This document shows, piece by piece, positions 53,271-60,856 of a stretch of DNA of 64,000 nt. Under the pieces are notes generated by a model. The model searched no databases and was not told where the DNA came from. It saw nothing but the letters and a program-made list of their open reading frames with translations. Source of the stretch: Mumia sp. Pv4-285 (lineage in GTDB: Bacteria; Actinomycetota; Actinomycetes; Propionibacteriales; Nocardioidaceae); the NCBI RefSeq assembly GCF_041320275.1, contig NZ_CP162023.1:806001-870000 (forward strand), in the 5' to 3' direction. The position numbers and the translations under genes are program-made. Positions within the stretch are counted from its first letter, which is position 1. Every line of letters begins with the position of its first letter.

Positions 53271-53465
53271 TCACAAGGCCGGGGGCGGCACTGCCGGAGG
53301 CTGCGTCGGGGTGAACTCCGCGATCGGTCGTGCGCCAACGCCGGCGGCCGGCTGGCCTGTCACGATGCGGCGGGCGCCGCAGGCACACCGCTGGTAGACG
53401 ATCAAGCCCTCGCTCGTGACGTGACGTGAATCGGTGGTCCAGACGTGTACGTGCGTGGTGTCCAT
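53271..53465 (-). CDS. small cysteine-containing conserved-type protein
   Basis: A 64-residue protein beginning MDTTHVHVWTTDSRHVTSEG, then YQRCACGARRIVTG. The CxC within RCACGA and the HVHVW start recall small actinobacterial proteins of unknown role that keep this layout; metal binding is possible but only two cysteines are present. The C-terminal part is proline-rich. It lies 59 bases upstream of the SRPBCC gene on the same strand and is divergent from the CGNR gene. Confidence 0.6.
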   Translation of the reverse strand: MDTTHVHVWTTDSRHVTSEGLIVYQRCACGARRIVTGQPAAGVGARPIAEFTPTQPPAVPPPAL

Positions 53466-53490
53466 GCCTCTACCGTGATGTAATGGCCTT

Positions 53491-54021
53491 GTGCAGTTCA
53501 ACCATTACGGACGAGATCCGATCCTGCTCGGCGTGAGCCTGTTGAACGACCCGTGCGCCACCCCGGCCGAGCTGGCGGATCGTTGTGAGGAGGCGGGCCT
53601 CGACCTCGCGGCCGCGCCGACGTCGTCCGACCTCGAGGCGGTGGGTGCGTTCATGGCGCAGTGGCGGCGCGTGGTCGCGTGCTCGGAGCACGAACCGCGT
53701 GCGGCGACGTTGAATGCGTTGATGCTCGAGTACGCCTCCGCTCCCTGGCTCACCGACCATGCCGGGACGGGCTGGCACCTGCACTTCAGGGAGCCGGACG
53801 TGGATGTGCCGCGTCAGATCGCCGCGCTCATCAGCGTGGGGACCGCCCTTCACCTCAGCGGGCTCGGCATGGACCGTCTGGGCATCTGCGCGGCAGGCGA
53901 GTGCTCGAAGGCGTACGCCGACATCTCCCGCAACGGCCGCCAGCGCTACTGCAGCACGACCTGCGCCAACCGCGAAGCCGTACGCCGGCACCGCGCGACA
54001 CGAGCCTCAGCGACGGTCTAG
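53491..54021 (+). CDS. CGNR zinc-finger regulator
   Basis: A 176-residue protein of the CGNR/ABATE family. The N-terminal domain (LLGVSLLNDPCATPAELADRCEEAGL) is the stress-sensing ABATE-like part; the C-terminal zinc finger is CAAGECSKAYADI followed by RQRYCSTTCANREAVRRHR, where CANR stands for the usual CGNR. Such proteins are thought to be DNA-binding regulators. The start is GTG 53491. Its stop overlaps that of the convergent small membrane-like gene by three bases. Confidence 0.85.
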   Translation: MQFNHYGRDPILLGVSLLNDPCATPAELADRCEEAGLDLAAAPTSSDLEAVGAFMAQWRRVVACSEHEPRAATLNALMLEYASAPWLTDHAGTGWHLHFREPDVDVPRQIAALISVGTALHLSGLGMDRLGICAAGECSKAYADISRNGRQRYCSTTCANREAVRRHRATRASATV

Positions 54022-54362
54022 CGGCCGCGCGCGTGCAGGGTCCTGGCGGCGCGGCTGTCGACCAGCGTCACGGCGAGCAAGCTCGCGGCCGTCACTCGAC
54101 CCGCCCGGCCACCGCGACCGACGACGACCGCGGTCCCCACGTTGGCAACGGCCCGCGCCGCCAGCCAGGGCCATCTGGGCGTACCGACGAGCAGGCCCGG
54201 CGCCAGTGCAAGATCGAGCAGGCCGATCTTGCGCGCAGTCCCCGGATCACCGATGCCGGTCAGCGCTCCCGCGCGACGGGGATCGACCACGAGTGCCGAG
54301 CCGGTGACGAGGGTGACGAGCCCCGCGATCCGGCTCGCCTGCAGCGCTGCCTTCTCATCCAT
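54018..54362 (-). CDS. small hydrophobic protein of unknown function
   Basis: A 114-residue protein with alternating hydrophobic stretches (IAGLVTLVTGSALVVDP, KIGLLDLALAPGLLVG, WLAARAVANVGTAVVVG, VTAASLLAVTLVDSRAA) that could be three or four membrane helices. It resembles DUF4267-like small membrane proteins only in general form. It overlaps the lipoprotein gene upstream by eight bases, so the two are probably cotranscribed. Confidence 0.6.
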   Translation of the reverse strand: MDEKAALQASRIAGLVTLVTGSALVVDPRRAGALTGIGDPGTARKIGLLDLALAPGLLVGTPRWPWLAARAVANVGTAVVVGRGGRAGRVTAASLLAVTLVDSRAARTLHARGR

Positions 54363-54918
54363 CTGCCGATCCTAGGTCGCGGGCGCCCCTGATGGTGCCC
54401 AGATTGCCCCGCACCGTCTGCAAGAGCTCGCCCCACACGACGACGACAGCGACATCGATGCCGAGCACTTCCGCCGGATCCGGTGACAGCATCAGAAGCG
54501 GTGACTGGGTCCCTACCTCCAGCGCATCGTTGTCGCCATGCGTGCCGGCCGAGATGACGGCCGGATGGCCGATGGCACGCTCGATCGCTGCTTCCAGCTC
54601 GGCCTGGCTGTAGCGGCACGTACGCACGGTCACCGTCAAGTAGTCGGGTGCATCGTTGACGACCGCACGAACGGCTGGCGGGATCGTTCCGGCAAACGCC
54701 ACGTCGAGCTTCCAGCGAGAGGTGCGTTCGATGTAGCCGAAGGAGTCGAAGCGTTCCGTCACATCATGGAGCCGGTCCGTGTAGTCGGACTCTTCGGCGG
54801 AATAGACGACCTCGCCCTCGCCGCCGTCCTGCTGTGTCGACATCAACGAACAGCCTGACAACATCAACACCGCCACGAAGAACGTGACCAGCGGCAGAGA
54901 GCGCGAGCTGGGTGACAT
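54355..54918 (-). CDS. predicted lipoprotein of unknown function
   Basis: A 187-residue protein with a signal peptide and lipobox: hydrophobic LPLVTFFVAVLMLSGC, with the lipidated cysteine at about residue 23. The mature part begins with a serine/glutamine/glycine-rich linker, then a small alpha/beta domain (WKLDVAFAGTIPPAVRAVV, YLTVTVRTCRYSQAELEAAIERAIG). No family is recognised. It should be anchored on the outer face of the membrane. Confidence 0.75.
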   Translation of the reverse strand: MSPSSRSLPLVTFFVAVLMLSGCSLMSTQQDGGEGEVVYSAEESDYTDRLHDVTERFDSFGYIERTSRWKLDVAFAGTIPPAVRAVVNDAPDYLTVTVRTCRYSQAELEAAIERAIGHPAVISAGTHGDNDALEVGTQSPLLMLSPDPAEVLGIDVAVVVVWGELLQTVRGNLGTIRGARDLGSADG

Positions 54919-54956
54919 GTGCAGAAGGTATCGGCCTGGGTCGGCCGTTGGCGCCG

Positions 54957-55259
54957 CTACGAGGGGAGCCGCTCACCTGTGCCGTGGGCGGAGCTGGTGA
55001 GCTCGGCACCTCGGGTGGGCTGGCTGATCTCGGCCCACACCGCGTCCAGGGAGAGGCCCAGGACCCCGGCGATCGCTGCGATGGTCGGGAAGGCAGGAGT
55101 GGCGACGCGACCCGACTCGATCTTGCGGAGAGTCTCCGGTGAGACGCGGGCGTCGAGAGCGGTCTCCAGGATCGAGCGGTCCCCTCTGGCCAGACGTAGC
55201 AGGGCCCCGAGGCGCTGCCCGCGCTCGACCTCCGCGGGGGTGAGGGGCAACCTGACCAT
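54957..55259 (-). CDS. XRE-family helix-turn-helix regulator
   Basis: A 100-residue protein with a Cro/C1-type helix-turn-helix: RGQRLGALLRLARGDRSIL, then LDARVSPETLRKIESGRVATPAFPTIAAIAGVLGLSLDAVW. It is divergent from the methionine aminopeptidase gene, and the CCGGGATA repeats at 55275-55296 lie between them. It may control both genes. Confidence 0.88.
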   Translation of the reverse strand: MVRLPLTPAEVERGQRLGALLRLARGDRSILETALDARVSPETLRKIESGRVATPAFPTIAAIAGVLGLSLDAVWAEISQPTRGAELTSSAHGTGERLPS

Positions 55260-55274
55260 GGAGGGATTCTAGTA

Positions 55275-55296
55275 CCGGGATAATATGGCCGGGATA
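55275..55296. repeat. CCGGGATA direct repeats between divergent genes
   Basis: CCGGGATA occurs at 55275-55282 and again at 55289-55296, a 14-base period, in the 63-base gap between the XRE regulator and the aminopeptidase gene. The first copy ends in GATAAT (55279-55284), which could be a -10 box. The spacing suggests binding of two protein units on nearly the same helical face; the XRE protein is the natural candidate. Confidence 0.55.
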
Positions 55297-55322
55297 GTTA
55301 TTGGCCGGCGAGGAGGCGCTGC

Positions 55323-56111
55323 ATGATCGAGATCCTGAACCCCCACGAACTCCCTCGAGCGAAGGAGGCAGGGACTCTGGTCGCCGACATCCTGCAGTCG
55401 GTGAAGAGCCGCACCGCAGTCGGCACCAACCTCCTCGACATCGACCGATGGGTCCAGGCGATGATCGTCGACGCCGGCGGGCTGTCCTGCTACGTCGACT
55501 ACGAACCCTCTTTCGGCCGCGGGCCTTTCGGGCACTACATCTGTACGTCGGTCAACGACGCCGTGCTCCACGGCCTGCCGCACGACTACACGCTCGCCGA
55601 CGGCGACCTCCTGACGCTCGACCTCGCGGTCTCCAAGGCAGGCCTCGTTGCGGACTCCGCCATCAGCTTCATCGTGGGAGACCTGCGGCCTCCCGAGAGC
55701 GTCGCGATGATCGACGCCACCGAGCGCGCGCTGCATGCAGGGATCACCGCTGCTCAGCCAGGAGCTCGCATCGGCGACATCTCGTACGCCATCGGGGAGG
55801 TCCTCAGCGAGGCCGGTTATCCGATCAACACCGAGTTCGGCGGTCACGGCGTCGGATCCACGATGCATCAGGATCCGCACGTCGCGAACACCGGCCGCCC
55901 TGGTCGTGGATACAAGCTTCGGCCGGGGCTCCTGCTGGCGCTGGAGCCCTGGATCATGGCAGACACCGCTGAGCTCGTCACCGACTCCGACGGCTGGACG
56001 CTCAGGAGCGCGACCGGATGCCGGACGGCGCACAGCGAGCACACCATCGCGATCACCGGGGACGGAGCCGAGATCCTGACCCTGCCCACGCAGGCGCAGT
56101 CGGTCGCCTAG
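55323..56111 (+). CDS. map: type I methionine aminopeptidase
   Basis: A 262-residue pita-bread-fold aminopeptidase that removes the initiator methionine. The metal ligands can be placed: the two aspartates in TLDLAVSKAGLVADSA, the histidine in GGHGVGSTMHQDP, and the glutamates in LALEPW and SEHTIAIT; AVLHGLP gives the substrate-binding histidine. It lacks the N-terminal SH3-binding extension of some actinobacterial forms. As most actinomycetes have more than one map gene, and the context is not ribosomal, this is probably an accessory copy. Divergent from an XRE regulator. Confidence 0.93.
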   Translation: MIEILNPHELPRAKEAGTLVADILQSVKSRTAVGTNLLDIDRWVQAMIVDAGGLSCYVDYEPSFGRGPFGHYICTSVNDAVLHGLPHDYTLADGDLLTLDLAVSKAGLVADSAISFIVGDLRPPESVAMIDATERALHAGITAAQPGARIGDISYAIGEVLSEAGYPINTEFGGHGVGSTMHQDPHVANTGRPGRGYKLRPGLLLALEPWIMADTAELVTDSDGWTLRSATGCRTAHSEHTIAITGDGAEILTLPTQAQSVA

Positions 56112-56165
56112 GTGAACCTGTGGAAGGGTCGTCTTCAGAGGTCAGACATTTCCCAGGGGAGAGAC

Positions 56166-57248
56166 ATGACTGAGACCCAGACTTTCCGCATTGCCTCGAT
56201 CCCCGCCGACGGCGTCGGCGCAGAAGTCGTCGCTGCCGGCCACAGTGTCCTAGACGCGCTCGAGTCCGCGTCCGGCGGCGCGTACCGGTTCGCCTGGGAG
56301 GAGTTCCCATGGGGCTGCGGGTACTACACGAAGACCGGCAAGATGATCGCCGACGACGGGCCCGAGCAGCTCGAGTCGTTCGACGCGATCTACTTCGGTG
56401 CAGTCGGCTGGCCGACGGTCCCTGACCACATCAGCCTCTGGGGCCTGCGCCTACGCCTGTGCCAGGGCTTCGACCAGTGGGCCAACGTCCGCCCCGTCAA
56501 CTTCCTCCCCGGCATCACGAGTCCGCTCCGCAAGGCGGACAGCACCGACCTCGACTGGGTCGTCGTACGAGAGAACTCCGAGGGTGAGTACGCGGGGTTC
56601 GGAGGCCGCAACTTCGCGGGTCGTGACGGGCGGGGCCAGATCGCGACCCAGTCGGCGGTGTTCACCGAGGTCGGATGCGATCGGATCATGCGCTTCGCCT
56701 TCGAGCTGGCACGCACCCGGGCGCACAAGAAGGTCTCGAGCGTGACCAAGAGCAACGCCCAGCAGTACGGGATGGTGCTGTGGGACGAGGTCTTCGCCGA
56801 CGTCTCGAGGGACTACCCGGACGTCGAGACGGAGAGCGTGCTCGTCGACGCGATGTCGGCGAAGTTCGTCCTGCGCCCGGAGGACCTGTCCGTCGTCGTC
56901 GCCTCGAACCTCAACGCCGACATCTTGTCCGATCTCGGCAGTGCTCTCGCAGGCAGTCTCGGCCTCGCAGCGAGCGCGAACCTCAATCCGGAGCGCCGTT
57001 ATCCGAGCATGTTCGAACCCGTCCACGGGTCCGCCCCGGACATCGCGGGCCAGGGCATCTGCAACCCGATCGGTGCGATCGGCAGTGCTGCGCTGATGCT
57101 CGACCACCTCGGGCTGCACGACGAGGCGAAGCGGGTCCAGCGCGCGATCGAGGCCACCTGCGCCCAGGGCGTCCTCACCCGTGACGTCGGGGGCGACGCG
57201 TCGACCGAAACGGTCACCGGCGCGGTGATCGACAACTTGGCGGGCTGA
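56166..57248 (+). CDS. tartrate dehydrogenase / beta-decarboxylating dehydrogenase family
   Basis: A 360-residue enzyme of the isopropylmalate/isocitrate/tartrate dehydrogenase family. ATG 56166 follows AGGGGAGAG. Seen are ASIPADGVGAEVVAAG, the ring of arginines around NVRPVNFLPG, VRENSEGEYAGFGG (the VRENxEGEY form of tartrate/D-malate dehydrogenases), TKSNAQQYGMVLWDEVF and EPVHGSAPDIAGQGICNPIGAIG. It oxidises a 2-hydroxy acid with NAD and may decarboxylate it. A paralogue lies at 63117-64000. Its local partners do not point to a pathway. Confidence 0.92.
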   Translation: MTETQTFRIASIPADGVGAEVVAAGHSVLDALESASGGAYRFAWEEFPWGCGYYTKTGKMIADDGPEQLESFDAIYFGAVGWPTVPDHISLWGLRLRLCQGFDQWANVRPVNFLPGITSPLRKADSTDLDWVVVRENSEGEYAGFGGRNFAGRDGRGQIATQSAVFTEVGCDRIMRFAFELARTRAHKKVSSVTKSNAQQYGMVLWDEVFADVSRDYPDVETESVLVDAMSAKFVLRPEDLSVVVASNLNADILSDLGSALAGSLGLAASANLNPERRYPSMFEPVHGSAPDIAGQGICNPIGAIGSAALMLDHLGLHDEAKRVQRAIEATCAQGVLTRDVGGDASTETVTGAVIDNLAG

Positions 57249-57254
57249 GCCGCG

Positions 57255-57962
57255 TCACGGCCCAGTCCCGTGCCGGTCGGGGATCCGTCGGGTGGCGACG
57301 ACGTGCTCGGCCACAGTGAGGAGTCGCGTGTTGGTGATCGACGAGACGCGCTGGAGGAACTGGAAGGCGCGGGTGGTGTCAAGGCCGTATCTCTCCATCA
57401 CGATCCCCATCGCCTGGCCGATGGTCGTGCGGGTGTGTGCTGACCGGCTGCGGTGCTCGATCTCGCGTGAGGACGCGAGGGCGACCGCGACGTGTGCGGC
57501 CATGGCGATACCGACCACCTGGTCGTGCTCGTCGAAGGCGTCGACGCGTTCGGAGTACATGGTGAGCGCCCCGTAGTCGTCGGCGGTGGTGAATAGCTGG
57601 AAACAGAGGACGCTGCCGAACCCCAGGTCGTGGTGGACGCGCCGGCTCCAGGACGGCCATCGTTCCTCGTGGGCCAGGTCGCGTACCAACGTGGTCTCCT
57701 GATCGACGATCGTGTCAAGAGAGGGGCCCTCGCCGACCTCGTACTGCAGCAGATCTGCGTCACGGGCCCGCGGGCCGGTGGTGTTGAGAGTCTCGATCCG
57801 GCCGCCCCGCAGGATGAGGCTGACCGTGGCCTCGCTGCAGCCGGCGATGGTCTCCAGCGCCATGGCGAGTGCCTGATCGATCGTGTCGGACTCGTTGCTC
57901 TGGTCGCGGAGGGATCGCGCCAGCTCGGCGAAACGGTCTTCGGGATCTTGCTCGCGCGACAT
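57255..57962 (-). CDS. GAF-ANTAR RNA-binding antiterminator
   Basis: A 235-residue protein with an N-terminal GAF sensor domain (LAMALETIAGCSEATVSLILRG, VGEGPSLDTIVDQE, FGSVLCFQLF, GALTMYSERVDAFDEHD) and a C-terminal ANTAR domain at about residues 170-225 (TTIGQAMGIVMERYGLDTTRAFQFL, TNTRLLTVAEHVV). ANTAR domains bind paired hairpins in mRNA leaders and prevent termination. The GAF pocket suggests a small-molecule signal. Convergent with the tartrate-dehydrogenase-family gene, six bases apart. Confidence 0.92.
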   Translation of the reverse strand: MSREQDPEDRFAELARSLRDQSNESDTIDQALAMALETIAGCSEATVSLILRGGRIETLNTTGPRARDADLLQYEVGEGPSLDTIVDQETTLVRDLAHEERWPSWSRRVHHDLGFGSVLCFQLFTTADDYGALTMYSERVDAFDEHDQVVGIAMAAHVAVALASSREIEHRSRSAHTRTTIGQAMGIVMERYGLDTTRAFQFLQRVSSITNTRLLTVAEHVVATRRIPDRHGTGP

Positions 57963-57998
57963 CTCGCCACACTAGTCGTGAAGCGCGCGGGGGAGATC

Positions 57999-58394
57999 TC
58001 ACCGAGCCGGCCGGCTGAGGCGGCTCTCTAGGCTGCTGATGAACTCGTCCGCCATCGCGAGCTGTGCCTCGAGCCGGGCGCGCCGCTCGGCAGCGTCTTC
58101 GAGGACGGCGACCAGCCGGCGCGTCGCCTCGTCGGCCGCGTCGGTGTCGGCCGCGGGATCGGCCAGGGTCTCGATGTCGCGCATGGCAACGCTCATCTGG
58201 TCGAGACTGAACCCGAGCGGCTTCATCCGGCGGATCGCGAGGATCTTCTCGACGTCGTCCTCGGTGTACAGCCGGAACCCGCCCTCGGTGCGGCCGGACG
58301 GACGTAGCAGCCCGACCTCGTCCCAGTGACGCAGCGACCGGAGCGAGAGCTCGGTGCGTGCGGCGACCTCGCCGATGTGCATGGCGGATCCCAT
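57999..58394 (-). CDS. MerR-family regulator
   Basis: A 131-residue MerR regulator: MHIGEVAARTELSLRSLRHWDEVGLLRPSGR is the winged-helix DNA-binding domain, followed by GGFRLYTEDDVEKILAIRRMKPLGFSLDQM and a coiled-coil dimer helix from about residue 85. No cysteine pattern for metal sensing is present and there is no large effector domain, so the signal is unknown. The start ATG 58394 follows AAAGAGG. It is divergent from the SulP transporter with a typical MerR operator between them. Confidence 0.92.
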   Translation of the reverse strand: MGSAMHIGEVAARTELSLRSLRHWDEVGLLRPSGRTEGGFRLYTEDDVEKILAIRRMKPLGFSLDQMSVAMRDIETLADPAADTDAADEATRRLVAVLEDAAERRARLEAQLAMADEFISSLESRLSRPAR

Positions 58395-58419
58395 GGTGAC
58401 CTCTTTCACTGGGCGACGA

Positions 58420-58450
58420 TTCCAACTCTACCCTTACGTGAGGGTAGGGT
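58420..58450 (+). promoter_or_regulatory. MerR-type promoter and operator for the SulP gene
   Basis: TTCCAA (58420-58425) and TAGGGT (58445-58450) are separated by 19 bp, the over-long spacer that MerR proteins correct by bending DNA. Within it lies CTACCCT-TACGTG-AGGGTAG (58428-58447) with perfect 7-bp arms, extending to 9 of 10 matched pairs (58425-58450). The position and form strongly suggest activation of sulP by the divergent MerR. Confidence 0.85.
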
Positions 58451-58483
58451 TGGCGCGGCCGACCAGTCCGAACGGAGCACTTC

Positions 58484-59992
58484 TTGACCACGCTCACCAG
58501 CCGCACGACCGGCCCTGAGCCGACCGTGCGCGAGGCCCTGCGGTCCCCGAGGCTGCTCCGTACGGAGGTGCTCGCCGGCCTCGTCGTCGCCCTGGCCTTG
58601 ATCCCCGAGGCGATCTCCTTCTCCATCATCGCCGGGGTCGACCCGCGGGTCGGGCTGTTCGCCTCGTTCACGATGGCGGTCGCGATCTCGTTCCTCGGTG
58701 GGCGTCCAGCCATGATCTCCGCGGCGACCGGTGCCGTCGCGCTCGTCATCGCACCGGTGATGCGGGACCACGGCTACGACTACCTGATCGCCACCGTGCT
58801 GCTGGGCGGCCTCATCCAGGTCGTCCTCGCGCTCGGCGGGGTCGCGAGGCTGATGCGGTTCATCCCGCGCTCGGTGATGGTCGGGTTCGTGAACGCCCTG
58901 GCGATCCTGATCTTCGAGGCACAGATCGACCACCTGATCGACGTGCCGTGGATGGTCTACCCGATGATCGCGGTCGGGATCGCCGTCATCGTCGGCTTCC
59001 CCCGCGTCAACAAGGTCATCCCCGCCCCGCTCGTCGCGATCGTCGCCCTCACTGCCTTCACGCTGCTGGCCGCGGTCAACGTCCCGAACGTCGGTGACGA
59101 GGGCGACTTGCCCGACAGCCTGCCGTCATGGTTCGTCCCCGACGTCCCGTTCAGCCTCGAGACCCTGCAGATCGTCGCGCCGTACGCCCTCGCGATGGCG
59201 CTGGTCGGCCTCCTCGAGTCGCTGCTCACCGCCAAGCTCGTCGACGACATCACCGACACCCGCTCCGACAAGACCCGCGAGGCCCTCGGTCAGGGTGCGG
59301 CCAACGTCATCACCGGATTCTTCGGCGGTATGGGCGGCTGCGCCATGATCGGCCAGACCATGATCAACGTGAAGGCGTCCGGTGCTCGCACCCGGATCTC
59401 CACGTTCCTCGCGGGCGTGCTCCTCCTCATCCTGGTCGTGGGGTTCGGCGACGTGGTCGCGCTCATCCCGATGGCGGCCCTGGTGGCGGTGATGATCATG
59501 GTCTCGGTCGGCACCTTCGACTGGCACTCCGTCCGCCCCGCCACCCTGCGGCGGATGCCGAAGTCCGAGACCGCGGTCATGGTCGTCACCGTCCTCGTCA
59601 CTGTCTTCACGCACAACCTCGCGATCGGGGTGGTGGTGGGGGTCCTGGTCGCGATGACCCTCTTCGCTCGACGCGTCGCTCGCCTGACCGAGACGGAGCG
59701 AGACCTCGTCGAGGACGGGCACGGCGCCGCGACGGCGGTCTACCGGGTCACGGGCGAGCTGTTCTTCGCCTCCAGCAACGACCTCTACACCCAGTTCGAC
59801 TACGCCGGCGACCCGGACACGGTCGTCATCGACCTCTCCGGCGCACACGTGTGGGACGCGTCGACGGTCGCCTCGCTCGACGCGATCGCGACCAAGTACG
59901 CACGCAAGGGCAAGTCCGTCACGATCACCGGCCTCAACCGGGCGAGCGCCGAGCGTCATCGCCGCTTGACGGGTCAGCTCTCGGCGCGCTGA
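58484..59992 (+). CDS. SulP-family anion transporter with STAS domain
   Basis: A 502-residue SulP/SLC26-type transporter starting at TTG 58484 after GGAG. The membrane part shows the SulP N-terminal motif region (LAGLVVALALIPEAISFSIIAGVDPRVGLFA, as separate helices), GGMGGCAMIGQTMINVKASG, and about 11-14 helices. A C-terminal STAS domain (TVVIDLSGAHVWDASTVASLDAIATKY) follows from about residue 400. Substrate may be sulfate, bicarbonate or a dicarboxylate; the sequence does not tell. Controlled by the MerR promoter just upstream. Ends close to the convergent GntR gene. Confidence 0.93.
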   Translation: MTTLTSRTTGPEPTVREALRSPRLLRTEVLAGLVVALALIPEAISFSIIAGVDPRVGLFASFTMAVAISFLGGRPAMISAATGAVALVIAPVMRDHGYDYLIATVLLGGLIQVVLALGGVARLMRFIPRSVMVGFVNALAILIFEAQIDHLIDVPWMVYPMIAVGIAVIVGFPRVNKVIPAPLVAIVALTAFTLLAAVNVPNVGDEGDLPDSLPSWFVPDVPFSLETLQIVAPYALAMALVGLLESLLTAKLVDDITDTRSDKTREALGQGAANVITGFFGGMGGCAMIGQTMINVKASGARTRISTFLAGVLLLILVVGFGDVVALIPMAALVAVMIMVSVGTFDWHSVRPATLRRMPKSETAVMVVTVLVTVFTHNLAIGVVVGVLVAMTLFARRVARLTETERDLVEDGHGAATAVYRVTGELFFASSNDLYTQFDYAGDPDTVVIDLSGAHVWDASTVASLDAIATKYARKGKSVTITGLNRASAERHRRLTGQLSAR

Positions 59993-59994
59993 CG

Positions 59995-60019
59995 GCCGCT
60001 CAGCCGCAGGATCAGCGGC
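59995..60019. terminator. short hairpin between convergent genes
   Basis: GCCGCT (59995-60000) and AGCGGC (60014-60019) are 6-bp arms with a 13-base loop, located between the SulP stop and the GntR stop. It is short and has no U-run; a weak bidirectional terminator is possible. Confidence 0.4.
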
Positions 60020-60728
60020 GACCTTCGGCCAGCAGGTCGGCGAGCCCGCCGCGCGCATCCTCGGTCATGAGCCGCTCTGCCTCGGCGCCGTCGCCCCCGC
60101 GGAGCGCGACGACCAGCGCCCGGTGGCTGTCGTACCGGTCGCGCCCGAAGTCGGGGTCGTGGTCGATCGCCTCGAGGATCCGGGCGTGGCGTTCGGGACG
60201 GGAGAAGACGCGTGCCTGGTCGAGGAGGCGTACGAGGACGGGGTTCCCGGCGCACGCGTCGAGCGCGTCGTTGAAGCGCTGCATCGCGTCCAGGAGCAGG
60301 TCGACGTAGCGGTCGAGCGGCTCGCCGTTGCGATTCCTCTGGACGAGGAGGATCAGCAGGTCGTCGGCCTCGTCGAGGATCCTGTCGAGGGCGTCGAGCT
60401 GGTCGGGCGTCGCGTGCCGTGCGGCGAACCGCGCCACCATCCCGCGTAGGGCGACCTCCACCTCGGCGAGGTCCGAGATGGCTCCGTCGCCGATCTGCGC
60501 GACCTCGACCGTGCGCGGGCCGGTCCGTTCGAGGAGGCCGTCCTGCTCGAGCCGGCGGATCGCCTCGCGGATCGGCGTCGGGCTGACGGACAGGCGCTCG
60601 GCGAGACCCCGCTCGGTGACCTTCTGTCCGGGGCGCAGCTCGCCCGTCGTCACAGCAGCGCGGATGGACCGGTACGCACGGTCGGCCAGCGTGTCGGAAG
60701 CGAGGTGGGTGGAGAGCTCGGAGGGCAC
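60012..60728 (-). CDS. GntR-family regulator (FadR/FCD type)
   Basis: A 238-residue GntR regulator. The winged helix-turn-helix reads LADRAYRSIRAAVTTGELRPGQKVTERGLAERLSVSPTPIREAIRRLEQDG as consecutive helices at about residues 14-65; the C-terminal FCD domain is all-helical and has aspartate and histidine positions for metal and organic acid binding (DLAEVEVALRGM, RYDSHRALVVALR). GTG 60728 is the start. It is divergent from an MFS-hydroxyacid dehydrogenase-tartrate dehydrogenase operon, with a perfect palindrome in that promoter. The inducer is likely a hydroxy acid. Confidence 0.92.
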   Translation of the reverse strand: MPSELSTHLASDTLADRAYRSIRAAVTTGELRPGQKVTERGLAERLSVSPTPIREAIRRLEQDGLLERTGPRTVEVAQIGDGAISDLAEVEVALRGMVARFAARHATPDQLDALDRILDEADDLLILLVQRNRNGEPLDRYVDLLLDAMQRFNDALDACAGNPVLVRLLDQARVFSRPERHARILEAIDHDPDFGRDRYDSHRALVVALRGGDGAEAERLMTEDARGGLADLLAEGRR

Positions 60729-60774
60729 GAGGTCAGCCTAGCCGGATACGCCATCGCATGTGGCTTTGCAACTC

Positions 60775-60803
60775 TTGACAGTCTTGCTATAGCAAAATAG
60801 TGT
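60775..60803 (+). promoter_or_regulatory. promoter with GntR operator palindrome
   Basis: TTGACA (60775-60780) is a consensus -35 and TAGTGT (60798-60803) the -10, 17 bp apart. The spacer holds TTGCTATAGCAA (60784-60795), a perfect 12-bp palindrome. The GntR regulator next to it is the expected binder, acting as repressor of the MFS-dehydrogenase operon. Confidence 0.85.
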
Positions 60804-60856
60804 GACGCGAGCCACGTACGGGCGTCCCCCTACTGTTTCCGTTGAGGAGCCACCGC

